From Natronobacterium gregoryi SP2 (GTDB lineage: Archaea; Halobacteriota; Halobacteria; Halobacteriales; Natrialbaceae), in assembly GCF_000230715.2 (NCBI RefSeq), contig NC_019792.1, positions 1,116,001-1,180,000 of the forward strand: 64,000 nucleotides of DNA. Reading direction: 5' to 3'. The position numbers were made by a program, and so were the translations under genes. This document shows, in pieces, positions 1-8,581 of this stretch. How positions within the stretch are numbered: the first letter of the stretch is position 1; each line of letters begins with the position of its first letter. Below the pieces are notes generated by a model, which worked only from the letters and a program-made list of their open reading frames with translations, searched no databases and was not told where the DNA came from.

Positions 1-250
1 GCACCGCGAGGGTTGACCCGGCCGCCGAGGCGAGGTAACCGGCGGCGTACGAGCCGGCGATCAACGCGCCCGTGATCGCGAAACCGACGGCGACTGCGCC
101 GGGCGGGTAGAGTCCGTCGGTGCCGTAGCCGAACACGGACACGTAGCCCAGGGCTGTGACGGGGGCTGTGAGCGCGCCCGTAAGAGCAGCCCGTTCGGTT
201 CGATCGGCGGGAAGCGTGCGACCGAGTATACGCCCCATTCCGACGATCAT
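1..250 (-). CDS. Partial membrane protein, unidentified
   Basis: Reading leftwards from an ATG at 250 (a second in-frame ATG lies at 238), the frame stays open to the window edge, so about 83 N-terminal residues are seen and the rest is missing. After a short basic start (MGRILGRTLPADRTERA) the protein alternates Ala/Gly/Val-rich stretches with a Tyr/Gly/Pro turn, giving two likely membrane segments (about residues 22-37 and 51-75). The upstream side holds an AT-rich patch near 260-275 (ataaagataaactttt on the + strand) that could be its promoter. I do not recognise the family; small haloarchaeal DUF-type membrane proteins look like this. Confidence 0.55.
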   Translation of the reverse strand, partial: MIVGMGRILGRTLPADRTERAALTGALTAPVTALGYVSVFGYGTDGLYPPGAVAVGFAITGALIAGSYAAGYLASAAGSTLAV

Positions 251-317
251 TCCTCTCGCATAAAGATAAACTTTTGTCACGTTCGGCCGTCCCGAACGAC
301 CAGTTCGAGACCGACGA

Positions 318-1067
318 CTACGGCCGCAACTCGTCTAACTCGAGGTCGAGGTCGAAGTCGGGTGCCCGGTCGGAGGCTTCGTACTCGAGCGACGGCGTCG
401 CGTCGTCGGGCACTGCATTGTACCGCCGGAGGAACTCGACGATGCCGCGTTTGCCGCCGAAGTCTCCGCGGTACCGGCGGAAAAAGCGCGGAATCGACGC
501 GACGTCGGCGTCGGAGTCGTACTCGACGCTCTCTTCGAGAAACCATTCGATTGCGATGTCGAGTTCTGCATCGACGTCTGCCGGCGAGTAGATCGCGATC
601 GGCGGACTGTTCTCGGAGCCTCGACAGAGTGCGAAGTGAATCCGTGGATCACAGCCCTCGAGTCGAAACTCTCGTTCGAACGAGGAGGGAAACGGCCGCG
701 GCAGGTAGCCAAGGCCCCATGGATGCTTCGAACTCCGCAAGAGTCCGTGTTCGATGTCGTTGAGACTCAGCCAGCAGCCGGCGACCGGAATCCGGTCCTT
801 GCCGACGAACTTCCAGCGATCGAGAAGCCCACCCTCGAGTATCCCCGGCTCCTCTTCGAGGCGAAGTTGTGCGTAGGCGTTGTAACAGTTGAGCCAGAAC
901 GCCAGCTTCCGCTCCCGACTGGACAGTGCCCGGGCCAGGCGAGACCGCTCGAGCGTTGCGAGTCGCTCACGCAACCGAGCGGTGTCGCCCCCCGCTACCT
1001 CGGCTCCGGTCTTGACTGCATAGAGCAGATCACCGGACAGGGAGAGCGGGTCGATCTGGGTGGACAT
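318..1067 (-). CDS. DUF547 domain protein
   Basis: The 249-residue protein carries the hallmark AFWLNCYNAYAQ (about residues 56-67), matching the AFWxNxYNA signature of DUF547, followed by family-like blocks LSLNDIEHGLLR and DPRIHFALCRGS. No signal peptide or membrane segment is visible. The biochemical role of DUF547 is not established; the conserved Asn, His and Cys residues suggest an enzyme, but this is inference. It is read divergently from the permease at 1183. Confidence 0.85.
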   Translation of the reverse strand: MSTQIDPLSLSGDLLYAVKTGAEVAGGDTARLRERLATLERSRLARALSSRERKLAFWLNCYNAYAQLRLEEEPGILEGGLLDRWKFVGKDRIPVAGCWLSLNDIEHGLLRSSKHPWGLGYLPRPFPSSFEREFRLEGCDPRIHFALCRGSENSPPIAIYSPADVDAELDIAIEWFLEESVEYDSDADVASIPRFFRRYRGDFGGKRGIVEFLRRYNAVPDDATPSLEYEASDRAPDFDLDLELDELRP

Positions 1068-1182
1068 CCAGTTACAGATTGGCGAACCAGGATCTTGAAG
1101 CCGTGTGGCGACTCGTCACGACAGTCGCTCTCACTGACAGTCCTGGGCCGGTTTTATCGGGACAACCGTAGTGGACAGTCCC

Positions 1183-2205
1183 GTGAATCTCAGCAGGGGT
1201 TATCTCGTCGCGCTTTTCGTCGTCTTCGCGTACCTCTCGTGGCAACTCATCGATCCGTTCCTCCAGTACGTTCTCGCTGCAGTGCTGGTTGCGTTTTTGC
1301 TCTCTCCGATCCAGCGACGGCTCGAGCAGTCTCTCTCGAAGACGATCGTCGCGCTCGCGCTGGTCGCGCTCGCGCTCGTCGGCTTCATCGTCCCGTTCGC
1401 GCTCGTCGCCTTCGTCGTCGCGGACGACGCCGCGAACATCCTCCAAGAGGTCGAACCGGAAGCGCTCCGGCTGACCGAGATCGAGGACGCCATCGACGAG
1501 GAACTCGGAGTCACCGTCGACATCACGGAAGCGATCGTCGACTCCGCCGAACAGATCGGGACGATCATGCTCGAGCAGACGACGGCGTGGTTAGAAGTCC
1601 TCACCCACACCCTGATCGGCATCGGGCTAGCACTGTTCCTGCTGTTCTATCTGCTCAAAGACGGCGACGTGTTGCTGGACTGGGTACGACAGACGACGCC
1701 GCTGCCTGACGACGTCCAGGACGACCTCTACGACGAACTCGAGGAAGTTACCTGGGCAGTCCTCGCCGGTCACGTCCTGATCGCGGTCGTCGAGGGGGTG
1801 ATCGCGGGACTGGGGCTGTTCGCGACGGGGATTCCCAACGCCGCGTTTTGGACGTTCGTCATGGTCATCTTCTCGTTGATACCGCTGATCGGCGCGTTCA
1901 TCGTCTGGGGACCGGCTGTCGCCTATCTCTTCGCGACCGGTGAACCCGTCCTCGCGCTCGGTCTGGCCGTGTACAGCGCCATCGTCGTCGGGGTCGCGGA
2001 CGACTATCTGCGGCCGATCGTCGTCGACCGGTACGCAGAGATCAGTCCAGCCGTCATCATCCTCGGTGTTCTCGGCGGCATCTACGCGTTCGGGATTATG
2101 GGCCTGTTCTTCGGCCCCGTCGTCGTTGGTGCGCTGATCGCGACGCTTTCGGTCATCGACGACCACTACGAACGACTCGAGGGCGGGACCGGAACCGAGT
2201 ACTGA
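1183..2205 (+). CDS. AI-2E family transporter (UPF0118/PerM type)
   Basis: A 340-residue integral membrane protein. The sequence shows a hydrophobic pair at the N-terminus (GYLVALFVVFAYLSW, then LAAVLVAFLLSPIQRRL), a soluble Glu/Asp-rich segment around residues 95-130, and a C-terminal block of at least four membrane spans with the family-typical IPLIGAFIVWGPAVAYL and ILGVLGGIYAFGIMGLFFGP. A GTG at 1171 would add four residues, but the GTG at 1183 gives the usual short basic start (MNLSRGYL). Members export small molecules or act as ion antiporters; the substrate here cannot be read from sequence. Confidence 0.88.
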   Translation: MNLSRGYLVALFVVFAYLSWQLIDPFLQYVLAAVLVAFLLSPIQRRLEQSLSKTIVALALVALALVGFIVPFALVAFVVADDAANILQEVEPEALRLTEIEDAIDEELGVTVDITEAIVDSAEQIGTIMLEQTTAWLEVLTHTLIGIGLALFLLFYLLKDGDVLLDWVRQTTPLPDDVQDDLYDELEEVTWAVLAGHVLIAVVEGVIAGLGLFATGIPNAAFWTFVMVIFSLIPLIGAFIVWGPAVAYLFATGEPVLALGLAVYSAIVVGVADDYLRPIVVDRYAEISPAVIILGVLGGIYAFGIMGLFFGPVVVGALIATLSVIDDHYERLEGGTGTEY

Positions 2206-2216
2206 CGGCCCATGAG

Positions 2217-2233
2217 TGTGGTACACAACCACA
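2217..2233. terminator. Short hairpin after the AI-2E gene
   Basis: TGTGGT and ACCACA arms around a five-base loop lie 12 bases after the permease stop and are followed by the AT-rich gatttatgatgg. It may help end transcription, but haloarchaeal terminators are poorly defined and the stem is only six pairs. Confidence 0.3.
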
Positions 2234-2486
2234 TGATTTATGATGGCGGGGGTGAAAGTAACGACCGCCGTCGGACGATAGCAAGTTCGATGATCGGGAA
2301 AGGTATCGTGTGATTCGATCCACTGTAACGACGTTCCGGCGCAGTTGCGCCGTCACCGACGTACAGCAGGGCGTCCGAACGAGCACACCACGGCGATACG
2401 GGTCACGCATCCCCACCGATCGCGAGAGCGAAACGAGCCACCAACGTTCGTGACCCGTCGACACCCACGGCAGCGACACCCCATCC
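2234..2486. other. Intergenic stretch without a recognisable gene
   Basis: Between the permease hairpin and the hairpin cluster at 2487 I see no open frame with haloarchaeal coding character and no RNA gene. The short frames in it have Arg/Ser/Thr-rich, non-acidic translations typical of noncoding strands in this genome. Confidence 0.4.
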
Positions 2487-2640
2487 CCCCGGTTTTTTAC
2501 CTGGATCGAGGCGCTAATGCCCCTTCCTCAGCGAGCGCCGAAGGCGCGAGCAGGGAGGGGATACAGCGTCCCCAGAAATCTTTGATTTCTGGTGTGCGAA
2601 CGAGACGCTTCGCGTCTCGTCAACGCCGCACGAGTTTATT
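2487..2640 (-). mobile_element. Hairpin cluster, probable solo end of an IS200/IS605-type (TnpB) element
   Basis: Read on the minus strand this stretch has, in order, a perfect hairpin with arms ACGAGACG and CGTCTCGT, a seven-base gap, a second perfect hairpin with arms CCAGAAATC and GATTTCTGG, and then a long GC-rich imperfect hairpin whose arms are ATCCCCTCCCTGCTCGC and GCTCGCTGAGGAAGGGG around GCCTTCGGC. The same order (two roughly 20-nt hairpins, then a GC-rich end hairpin) is found at the 3' end of the tnpB copy at 41282-41460. No tnpB reading frame accompanies it. It follows the dehydrogenase gene in the same orientation and touches its stop codon. The mobile origin is an inference from layout, not from sequence identity. 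Confidence 0.4.
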
Positions 2641-3667
2641 GCTCCAGTTCACTGTCCGGCCGAACGACGACCTTGCCAAAACCCTCGCGGTTCTCGATGA
2701 TCTCGTGGGCGCGTGCAGTCTCGCTCATCGGGAGTTCCTCCCTGATCGCAGGTTCGAACGTGCCGTCCCAGACCAGTTCCATCACGTCGTCGACCTGGCC
2801 GGGTGTGGCCATCGTCGACCCGATGATCTGCAACTGATTCCAGAAGATTCGCGGGATATCAGTCTCTGGATTGCCGCCGGCGGTGCCACCGCAGGTGACC
2901 AGCCGACCACCCGTCGTCAGGCTCTTGATCGAATCCCGCCACGTCGGCGCACCGACGTGTTCGACGACGACGTCGACCCCGCGACCGTCCGTCTCCGCTC
3001 GCACCCACTCCGCGAAGTTCTCCTCCTCGTAGTTGCAGACGTCGTCCGCGCCGTGTTCTGTGGCGTACTCGAGTTTCTCCTCCGTACTGCCGGTGGCGTA
3101 CACCTCCGCACCCGCGTAGTCGGCAATCTGGACGGCAGCGTGGCCGACGCCACCGCTTGCACCCAACACGAGGACTGTCTCGCCTGCCTCGAGGTCGGCG
3201 CGGTCGATCAGCATCCGCCAGGCAGTCTGGAAGACCAGGCAACTCGAGCTGGCGACTGTCCAGTCGACGTCTTCGGGGACAGCGATCAGGTTGTCCTCGG
3301 GGATCGCGGCGTACTCGGCGTGGATGCCGGGAACGTGCTCGCCGATGACGTGGTAGTTCGGGTCGAGCGTCGGATCGTCCATCCGGAGGTCGCCGACGCC
3401 GGCCGACAGGGCGACGCGGTCGCCGTCCTCGAATCGCATGACGTCTTCGCCGACCCTCTCGACGATCCCCGCGCCGTCGCTGCCCGGAACGTGTGGCATC
3501 TCGAGGTCGAGCGTTGGCAGTCCGCGGCGCGTCCAGATGTCGAGGTGGTTGAGCGCGGCGGCTTTCACGTCGACCAGTACCTCGTCGCGATCGATCTCCG
3601 GGTCGGGGTACTCGCCGTACTCGATGACGTCTGGTCCTCCGTGAGCGGTGATTTTGACGGCCTGCAT
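2636..3667 (-). CDS. Zinc-type alcohol dehydrogenase / quinone oxidoreductase family protein
   Basis: A 343-residue medium-chain dehydrogenase/reductase. The N-terminal GroES-like half has MPHVPGSDGAGIVERVGE and GDRVALSAG, and the Rossmann half has VLVLGASGGVGHAAVQIA (the GxGxxG-type nucleotide site) and DVVVEHVGAPTWRDS. The block between about residues 85 and 110 lacks the four-Cys structural zinc loop. The start is ATG at 3667 (MQAVKITAHGGPDVIE), since the 36 codons further upstream are not homologous-looking. Substrate is unknown; NAD(P)H-dependent quinone or enoyl reduction is as likely as alcohol oxidation. Confidence 0.9.
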   Translation of the reverse strand: MQAVKITAHGGPDVIEYGEYPDPEIDRDEVLVDVKAAALNHLDIWTRRGLPTLDLEMPHVPGSDGAGIVERVGEDVMRFEDGDRVALSAGVGDLRMDDPTLDPNYHVIGEHVPGIHAEYAAIPEDNLIAVPEDVDWTVASSSCLVFQTAWRMLIDRADLEAGETVLVLGASGGVGHAAVQIADYAGAEVYATGSTEEKLEYATEHGADDVCNYEEENFAEWVRAETDGRGVDVVVEHVGAPTWRDSIKSLTTGGRLVTCGGTAGGNPETDIPRIFWNQLQIIGSTMATPGQVDDVMELVWDGTFEPAIREELPMSETARAHEIIENREGFGKVVVRPDSELEQ

Positions 3668-3862
3668 GTCCCTTCCAACGGTAACCGAACACAAAGTACT
3701 GGAGGATACAACCGGGCTCCGGGCGCACTCAGAGACGCGTTGCCGTCTGTGACGACTTTCTCCCGTGGTATCCATTGATAGTAATCCACCATACGACGGT
3801 ATCGAAGGAAAAAGTTATTCAATATGGGCCTGTGACGTGTGAGCTACTACAGGTGTCGCAAG

Positions 3863-4996
3863 ATGGTCGAAATGGAAACAACAGAACTGGAGACCGATCT
3901 CAGTCTGTTCAAATACGACAACCTCGAGCAGTTGCCGACCCACTACCGGGACCTCGAGGAAGCTGAACGGACCGAACGTATCGAGGCTGCACTCGCGGAA
4001 CTCGACGACGACGTCGTCGTCCTCGGACATAACTACCAGCGACGGGAAATCGTCGAACACGCCGATTTCATCGGCGACTCCTACCAACTCTCGAAGGAGG
4101 CGGCCGAGGCCGACGCCGAGTACGTCGTCTTCGGCGGTGTGACGTTCATGGCCGAGAGCGCGGACATTATCACCGACGACGACCAGACGGTGATCCTCCC
4201 GTCGATGGAGGCATCCTGTCCGATGGCTGGGATGGCCGAAGCGTTACAGGTCGACAGCGCGTGGGCCGAGATTACTGCGGCCGCACCCGACGCCGACATC
4301 GTCCCGATCACGTACATGAACTCCTACGCCGACCTGAAAGCCTTCTGTGCGAGCCACGGGGGACTCGTCTGTACGTCCTCGAACGCTCACCGCGCGTTCG
4401 AGTACGCCTTCGAACGTGGCGACAAGGTGCTTTTCCTGCCGGACAAACACCTCGGGGAGAACACGGCATACCGGTTGGGCATGGAAGACGAGATCGCCAA
4501 GTGGGACCCCTGGGACCCCGACGGCAAAGACGTCGAGGAGGTCGCTGAGAGCGACATCATCCTCTGGGACGGCTACTGTCAGGTGCACGAACGGTTCCGC
4601 GAAACACACATCGAGGAGATCCGGACAGACCACCCCGACGCGCAGGTCGTCGTCCACCCCGAATGTCGCCGCGAGGTCGTCGAGGCCGCAGACGTCGTCG
4701 GCTCGACGAGCACCATCTGTGAGACCGTCGCAAACGCTGACCCCGGCGAGACGTGGGCGATCGGCACCGAGATCCACCTCACGAACCACCTCCAGCGCTG
4801 GCATCCCGAGGTCGATGTCCTGGCGCTGTGTGGCGACGCCTGCATGGACTGTAACGCTATGCGACAGATCGATCCGAACTACCTCACGTGGGTACTCGAA
4901 GAGCTCGTCGAGGGCCGAGAACGCAACGTGATCGAAGTCGCGCCCGAAGAGAAAGAACTCGCGGAAGTCGCACTCGACCGCATGCTCGAGATCTAA
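3863..4996 (+). CDS. nadA: Quinolinate synthase
   Basis: Condenses iminoaspartate with dihydroxyacetone phosphate to quinolinate, the second step of de novo NAD synthesis. The 377-residue protein shows the three pseudo-repeat domains of NadA: GHNYQRREIVEHADFIGDS, the PSMEASCPMAGM and MNSYADLKAFC blocks, LPDKHLGENTAYRLGM, WDGYCQVHERF, HPECRREVVEAAD, and the C-terminal CGDACMDCNAMRQ. Conserved cysteines in the second, HPEC and C-terminal blocks suit the oxygen-sensitive 4Fe-4S cluster. The ATG at 3863 is preferred to the GTG at 3839; ATG 3872 is also possible. It heads a tight operon: nadB begins 8 nt after its stop. Confidence 0.97.
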   Translation: MVEMETTELETDLSLFKYDNLEQLPTHYRDLEEAERTERIEAALAELDDDVVVLGHNYQRREIVEHADFIGDSYQLSKEAAEADAEYVVFGGVTFMAESADIITDDDQTVILPSMEASCPMAGMAEALQVDSAWAEITAAAPDADIVPITYMNSYADLKAFCASHGGLVCTSSNAHRAFEYAFERGDKVLFLPDKHLGENTAYRLGMEDEIAKWDPWDPDGKDVEEVAESDIILWDGYCQVHERFRETHIEEIRTDHPDAQVVVHPECRREVVEAADVVGSTSTICETVANADPGETWAIGTEIHLTNHLQRWHPEVDVLALCGDACMDCNAMRQIDPNYLTWVLEELVEGRERNVIEVAPEEKELAEVALDRMLEI

Positions 4997-5004
4997 CTGT
5001 AACG

Positions 5005-6522
5005 ATGACTACGACTACCGAACACGACACGACGGACGTTCTCGTCGTCGGCAGCGGTATCGCCGGCTGTGCGGCCGCACTGGCCGCCGCGAGCGAGGGC
5101 AGCGAGGTACTACTCGTTACCAAAGCAACACGGCCGGACGGCGCGAGCACCGACTGGGCACAGGGCGGCATCTCGACGACCCGCGACGATCCGGAGAGCC
5201 TCGAGGAAGACATCCTCGAGGCCAGCGACGGCACCGCCGACCCCGAAGCCGTCGAGACACTCGTCGAACACGCCGACGACGCGGTCGAGGACGTCCTCGT
5301 CGAGACTCTCGAGATTCCCTTCGACGAAACCGACGGCGGCGAGTTCGACTACACTCGCGAGGCCGCCCACTCGAAGCGTCGCATTCTCCACGTCGACGCC
5401 GCGACGGGAACACACATCCTGCGGCCGTTCCTGCACTACGTCGACGACCACGAACGGATCGAGGTCCGCCAAGACACTGCCGCGCTCGAGTTGCTCACCG
5501 ACGAGGGTCGAGTCCGTGGCATCCTCACGGACGAAGAAACGACGGGCAAACCGATCTACGCCGGCGCGACCGTCCTCGCAACCGGCGGCATCGGGGCGCT
5601 CTACGAACGGTCGACCAACCCCGACGACGCGACCGGCGACGGGATCGCGATGGCCGCGCTGGCTGGTGCAGATGTCACAGACCTCGAGTACGTACAGTTC
5701 CATCCGACGGCCTACGCTGGGGACGACCCGTTCTTGCTCTCGGAAGCCCTGCGCGGCGAGGGCGCAGTCCTCCGGAACGCGAACGGCGACCGGTTCATGG
5801 ACGACTACCATCCCGACGCCGACCTCGCGCCACGGGACATCGTCGCCCGCGCGGTCGACGCCGAACGCGAGGAAACGGGAGAGGTCGTCCTGGACGTGAG
5901 TCCCCTCGAGGGCGAGTTCGAGGACGAGTTCCCCGGCATCGCCGAGAAGTGTCGCGACCGCGGGATCGACGGGGACGCGATTCCGGTCGCGCCCTGCGAA
6001 CACTTCCTCTGTGGCGGCGTCGACGTCGACGACCGCGGCCGCGCGAGCCTCGAAGGGCTGTACGCCGTCGGCGAGTGTGCTCGGACGGGCGTCCACGGCG
6101 CGAACCGGCTGGCGAGTACCAGCCTGCTCGAGGGGCTGGTCTGGGGCCTTCGAGCGGGCGAGGACGCCGCCAGTGACCACGAGCCGACCGTCGTCGAGGC
6201 CCCCGACCTCCGTAACAGCGATCCAGATCTTCCCGACCGGTTCGCCGCCGAGAAGTTCACCCGACTTCGGCAAACGATGGACGAGTACCTCGGCCTCGAG
6301 CGTACCCCCGACGAGATCGCCCGCGCAAGCGCCGTCCTCCGACGGCTCAAAGGCGAGGTCGACGCCTACGTTCGGACGCGAACTGCCCGGGACCTCTACG
6401 AACTGCGCAATGCGACCGTCGCGGCCCTGCTGATCGCTCGAGCGGCAAGCGAGAACGAGGAGTCGGTCGGCTGTCACTACGTCGAGGAGACGCAACCGAC
6501 GGGAGAAACCGCGGACGACTGA
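5005..6522 (+). CDS. nadB: L-aspartate oxidase
   Basis: Oxidises L-aspartate to iminoaspartate for NadA. The 505-residue flavoprotein starts with the FAD dinucleotide fold VLVVGSGIAGCAAALAAA, then has TDWAQGGISTT, the substrate-site region EYVQFHPTAY, ALRGEGAVLRN and the C-terminal FAD contact CGGVDVDDRGRASLEGLYAV followed by GECARTGVHGANRLASTSLL. These blocks separate it from succinate dehydrogenase flavoprotein, together with its place between nadA and nadC. The start ATG at 5005 follows the nadA stop by 8 nt; a longer frame upstream overlaps nadA and is rejected. Confidence 0.96.
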   Translation: MTTTTEHDTTDVLVVGSGIAGCAAALAAASEGSEVLLVTKATRPDGASTDWAQGGISTTRDDPESLEEDILEASDGTADPEAVETLVEHADDAVEDVLVETLEIPFDETDGGEFDYTREAAHSKRRILHVDAATGTHILRPFLHYVDDHERIEVRQDTAALELLTDEGRVRGILTDEETTGKPIYAGATVLATGGIGALYERSTNPDDATGDGIAMAALAGADVTDLEYVQFHPTAYAGDDPFLLSEALRGEGAVLRNANGDRFMDDYHPDADLAPRDIVARAVDAEREETGEVVLDVSPLEGEFEDEFPGIAEKCRDRGIDGDAIPVAPCEHFLCGGVDVDDRGRASLEGLYAVGECARTGVHGANRLASTSLLEGLVWGLRAGEDAASDHEPTVVEAPDLRNSDPDLPDRFAAEKFTRLRQTMDEYLGLERTPDEIARASAVLRRLKGEVDAYVRTRTARDLYELRNATVAALLIARAASENEESVGCHYVEETQPTGETADD

Positions 6523-6524
6523 CG

Positions 6525-7346
6525 ATGATCACCGATACACAGGTCGAACGCTGGCTCCGCGAAGACCTCGGCCACCACGACGTGACCAACGACGTTCCCG
6601 GCGAGACGACCGGCCGACTCGTCGCGAAAGAGGCGGGCGTCGTCGCCGGCCTCGAGGCCGCGACAGCCGTCTTCGACTATCTCGATGTCGACGTTACCGA
6701 ACGACTCGCGGACGGTACTGAAATCGACGCCGGTGACGAGGTCCTTCGCGTCGAGGGAGCCACACGCGAGGTGCTGCGGGGTGAGCGGGTCGCCGTGAAC
6801 CTGGCGGGTCACGCCTCGGGAATTGCGACGCGAACGCACGAGGCCGTACAGCGCGCACGAACCGAATCCGACGACGTGTACATTGCCGCGACCCGCAAGA
6901 CTACGCCCGGACTGCGCGGGCTCGAGAAGCGAGCCGTCGTCGCCGGCGGTGGCGACACCCACCGACTCGATCTCTCCCATATGGTGATGGTCAAGGACAA
7001 CCACGTCGCGGAGATGGGACTCGAGGGTGCGATCGAGCACTTCCAGGAGCGCACCTCCTTCGCGACGAAAATCGACGTGGAGGTCGAACACGTCGCCGAC
7101 ACACCGCGGGCTGCCGAGGCCGGCGCGGACGTCGTCTTGCTGGACAACATGACGCCTGCGGAGACGAGAAACGCCGTCGAAGCCCTCGCCGACTACGAGG
7201 ACGTGCTGGCGGAGGCAAGCGGCGGGATTACACTCGAGACCGTCGCCGACTACGCCGCGACGGGCGTCGACGTGATCTCGATGGGGGCGCTGACTCACTC
7301 CGCGCCGTCGCTGGATCTCTCCTTCCGAACGGGAGACGAGGGATAG
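6525..7346 (+). CDS. nadC: Nicotinate-nucleotide pyrophosphorylase (carboxylating)
   Basis: Transfers phosphoribose to quinolinate with loss of CO2, giving nicotinate mononucleotide; third gene of the NAD operon, starting 2 nt after the nadB stop. The 273-residue protein has the type II phosphoribosyltransferase blocks GERVAVNLAGHASGIATRT, ATRKTTPGLRGLEKRAV, GGGDTHRLDLSHMVMVKDNH, and the barrel strands IDVEVEHV, ADVVLLDNM and EASGGITLETVADYAATGVD. Length is typical. No sign of damage. Confidence 0.97.
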   Translation: MITDTQVERWLREDLGHHDVTNDVPGETTGRLVAKEAGVVAGLEAATAVFDYLDVDVTERLADGTEIDAGDEVLRVEGATREVLRGERVAVNLAGHASGIATRTHEAVQRARTESDDVYIAATRKTTPGLRGLEKRAVVAGGGDTHRLDLSHMVMVKDNHVAEMGLEGAIEHFQERTSFATKIDVEVEHVADTPRAAEAGADVVLLDNMTPAETRNAVEALADYEDVLAEASGGITLETVADYAATGVDVISMGALTHSAPSLDLSFRTGDEG

Positions 7347-7674
7347 CGGCGACGAGCCGAGCGGTCTTTGCCGTTCGAGCCCCACGCAACCGTGACCGCG
7401 CCGATCCGAACCTGCGAGGATCATGTAACGAGCACCCCAAAATTCTACCTCGGGAAAAGGGAGTAGCGGTTTATCCGATCCAGGTGGCTGCCGGTGGGCA
7501 TGGACGGAACACACGACACCGGACCGACAGCGTTCGAAGACGGACCGATAACCGTGCTCCTGCCGATGGAACGTCTCTGGAAGGAAGGGCCCGTGCGAGG
7601 GAGCAAACGCTGTCCGATCGGGAACGGAAACGGGAGCGGGAGAAGCGGGTGTCGGCTGGTGGTGACGACAGTCG
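7347..7674. other. Intergenic stretch after nadC, no supported gene
   Basis: There is one AT-rich patch (aaaattctacctc, then gcggtttatcc near 7467-7476) and one small open frame starting near 7500, but that frame runs through the L40e gene on the opposite strand and loses acidic composition halfway. I see no RNA gene. Confidence 0.4.
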
Positions 7675-7824
7675 TTACGCAGCGCGCGGTTCCTTGGCCT
7701 TGGGCCGAAGGTTCTTGTACCCGCACTTTCGGCAACTGTCGGCATCGGCCGGGTTGCGTGCGTTACAGCGCATGCAGATCATCTTCTCGAGAGATCGGTT
7801 CTCGGCGGCGTCGAAACTTGGCAT
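7675..7824 (-). CDS. rpl40e: Ribosomal protein L40e (eL40)
   Basis: A 49-residue gene. The translation begins [20 protein letters not shown] and ends [14 protein letters not shown]. It contains the two zinc-binding pairs CMRC and CRKC (about residues 17-20 and 32-35), and the basic tail is typical of archaeal eL40, a zinc-ribbon protein of the large ribosomal subunit. The ATG at 7824 and TAA at 7675 give exactly the family length. It is followed after a short gap by nothing on its strand; tsr3 lies upstream on the same strand, 49 bp away, so the two may share a transcript: both act on the ribosome. Confidence 0.95.
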   Translation of the reverse strand: MPSFDAAENRSLEKMICMRCNARNPADADSCRKCGYKNLRPKAKEPRAA

Positions 7825-7873
7825 AGGAGCCCGTTGGCTCGTAGTGCATTTAACCGCTGTGGTCCGAGCGCGC

Positions 7874-8386
7874 TCAGTCCGTCGGCTCGTCGTCCGCTAG
7901 GTAGTCGTCCTGGACGGCGACGACCTCGCTCGAGTCGGTGCACTCGCTGTACCGCTGCAGGGGTTCCTCGTTGAGCGTCAAGAACGTGTCACCCCAGCGG
8001 AACGGCTCGAGCAGCGCTTCGGCTCGCTCCCACTCGTCGAAGAGACAGAGCGCGCCGGCGAGTGCTTCGACGGTCGTTAGCTGGAATGGACGGCCGTAGT
8101 TAATCGGGTTCGCAGCTACCAGAAACGGGAGGGCGCGGTGGACGCCGTTCATTCGGAACGCGGCTTCTTCGGCTGACTCCCACGAACAGTCGAGGGCGAC
8201 GAGCGTCTCGAGTCCCTCCTCACGGTCGGCCGGCGAGAGTGCCTGCTCGGCGTGCGGGTTGAGGACGACCCCGTAGGGCACCTGGGCCATCTTCCGGTAG
8301 AGGATCGCCTCGTCGAACTTCTCGAGGCGACGTGCGGTACACTTCTCGGGGTCGTCGTCGCCCTCGTAGTAGACGTGACACTCCAC
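7874..8386 (-). CDS. tsr3: rRNA aminocarboxypropyltransferase Tsr3 (DUF367)
   Basis: Transfers the aminocarboxypropyl group of S-adenosylmethionine to an N1-methylpseudouridine of small-subunit rRNA. The 170-residue protein has the family blocks [50 protein letters not shown] and [20 protein letters not shown]. An upstream ATG at 8446 would add 20 residues with no family likeness. The GTG at 8386 is chosen because it opens right at the conserved block and lies about 24 nt from a clear TATA element, the spacing of a leaderless haloarchaeal gene. Confidence 0.93.
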   Translation of the reverse strand: MECHVYYEGDDDPEKCTARRLEKFDEAILYRKMAQVPYGVVLNPHAEQALSPADREEGLETLVALDCSWESAEEAAFRMNGVHRALPFLVAANPINYGRPFQLTTVEALAGALCLFDEWERAEALLEPFRWGDTFLTLNEEPLQRYSECTDSSEVVAVQDDYLADDEPTD

Positions 8387-8403
8387 GTTCTCCCCGTCGG
8401 ACT

Positions 8404-8417
8404 CTAATATAAAAACA
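8404..8417 (-). promoter_or_regulatory. TATA-like promoter element of tsr3
   Basis: On the minus strand GTGTTTTTATATTAG is centred about 24 nt before the chosen GTG start, which implies transcription starting at or very near the start codon. The surrounding sequence is GC-rich, so the AT run stands out. Confidence 0.6.
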
Positions 8418-8545
8418 CTTTGCTCAGAGTAAGTACTACACAGCACCCCCCAAACACAGTGATTAATTATTATTGATGGAGTGGATGGGGCACCACCCTA
8501 GACAAGTAATATAATATTATGTGTTATGTTCGCAAATCCCAGGGG

Positions 8546-8557
8546 ATTTATATACCA
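8546..8557 (+). promoter_or_regulatory. TATA-like promoter of the peptide transporter genes
   Basis: GATTTATATACC lies about 30 nt before the ATG at 8582. It sits at the edge of an unusually AT-rich stretch (8457-8525) that contains the palindrome ATAATATTAT at 8511-8520, a possible regulator site. The neighbouring tsr3 promoter points the other way, so this 190-bp region is a divergent control region. Confidence 0.55.
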
Positions 8558-8581
8558 TTAGTTGGAGTGACGTGTGTAGCA

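Noticed and set aside
5110-6495. 461-codon minus-strand frame opposite nadB
   Set aside because: No motif; nadB on the other strand has full FAD-binding and active-site blocks.
7494-7826. Possible 110-codon gene between nadC and the L40e gene
   Set aside because: The second half is antisense to the convincing L40e gene and the composition turns from acidic to Trp/Arg/Cys-rich.
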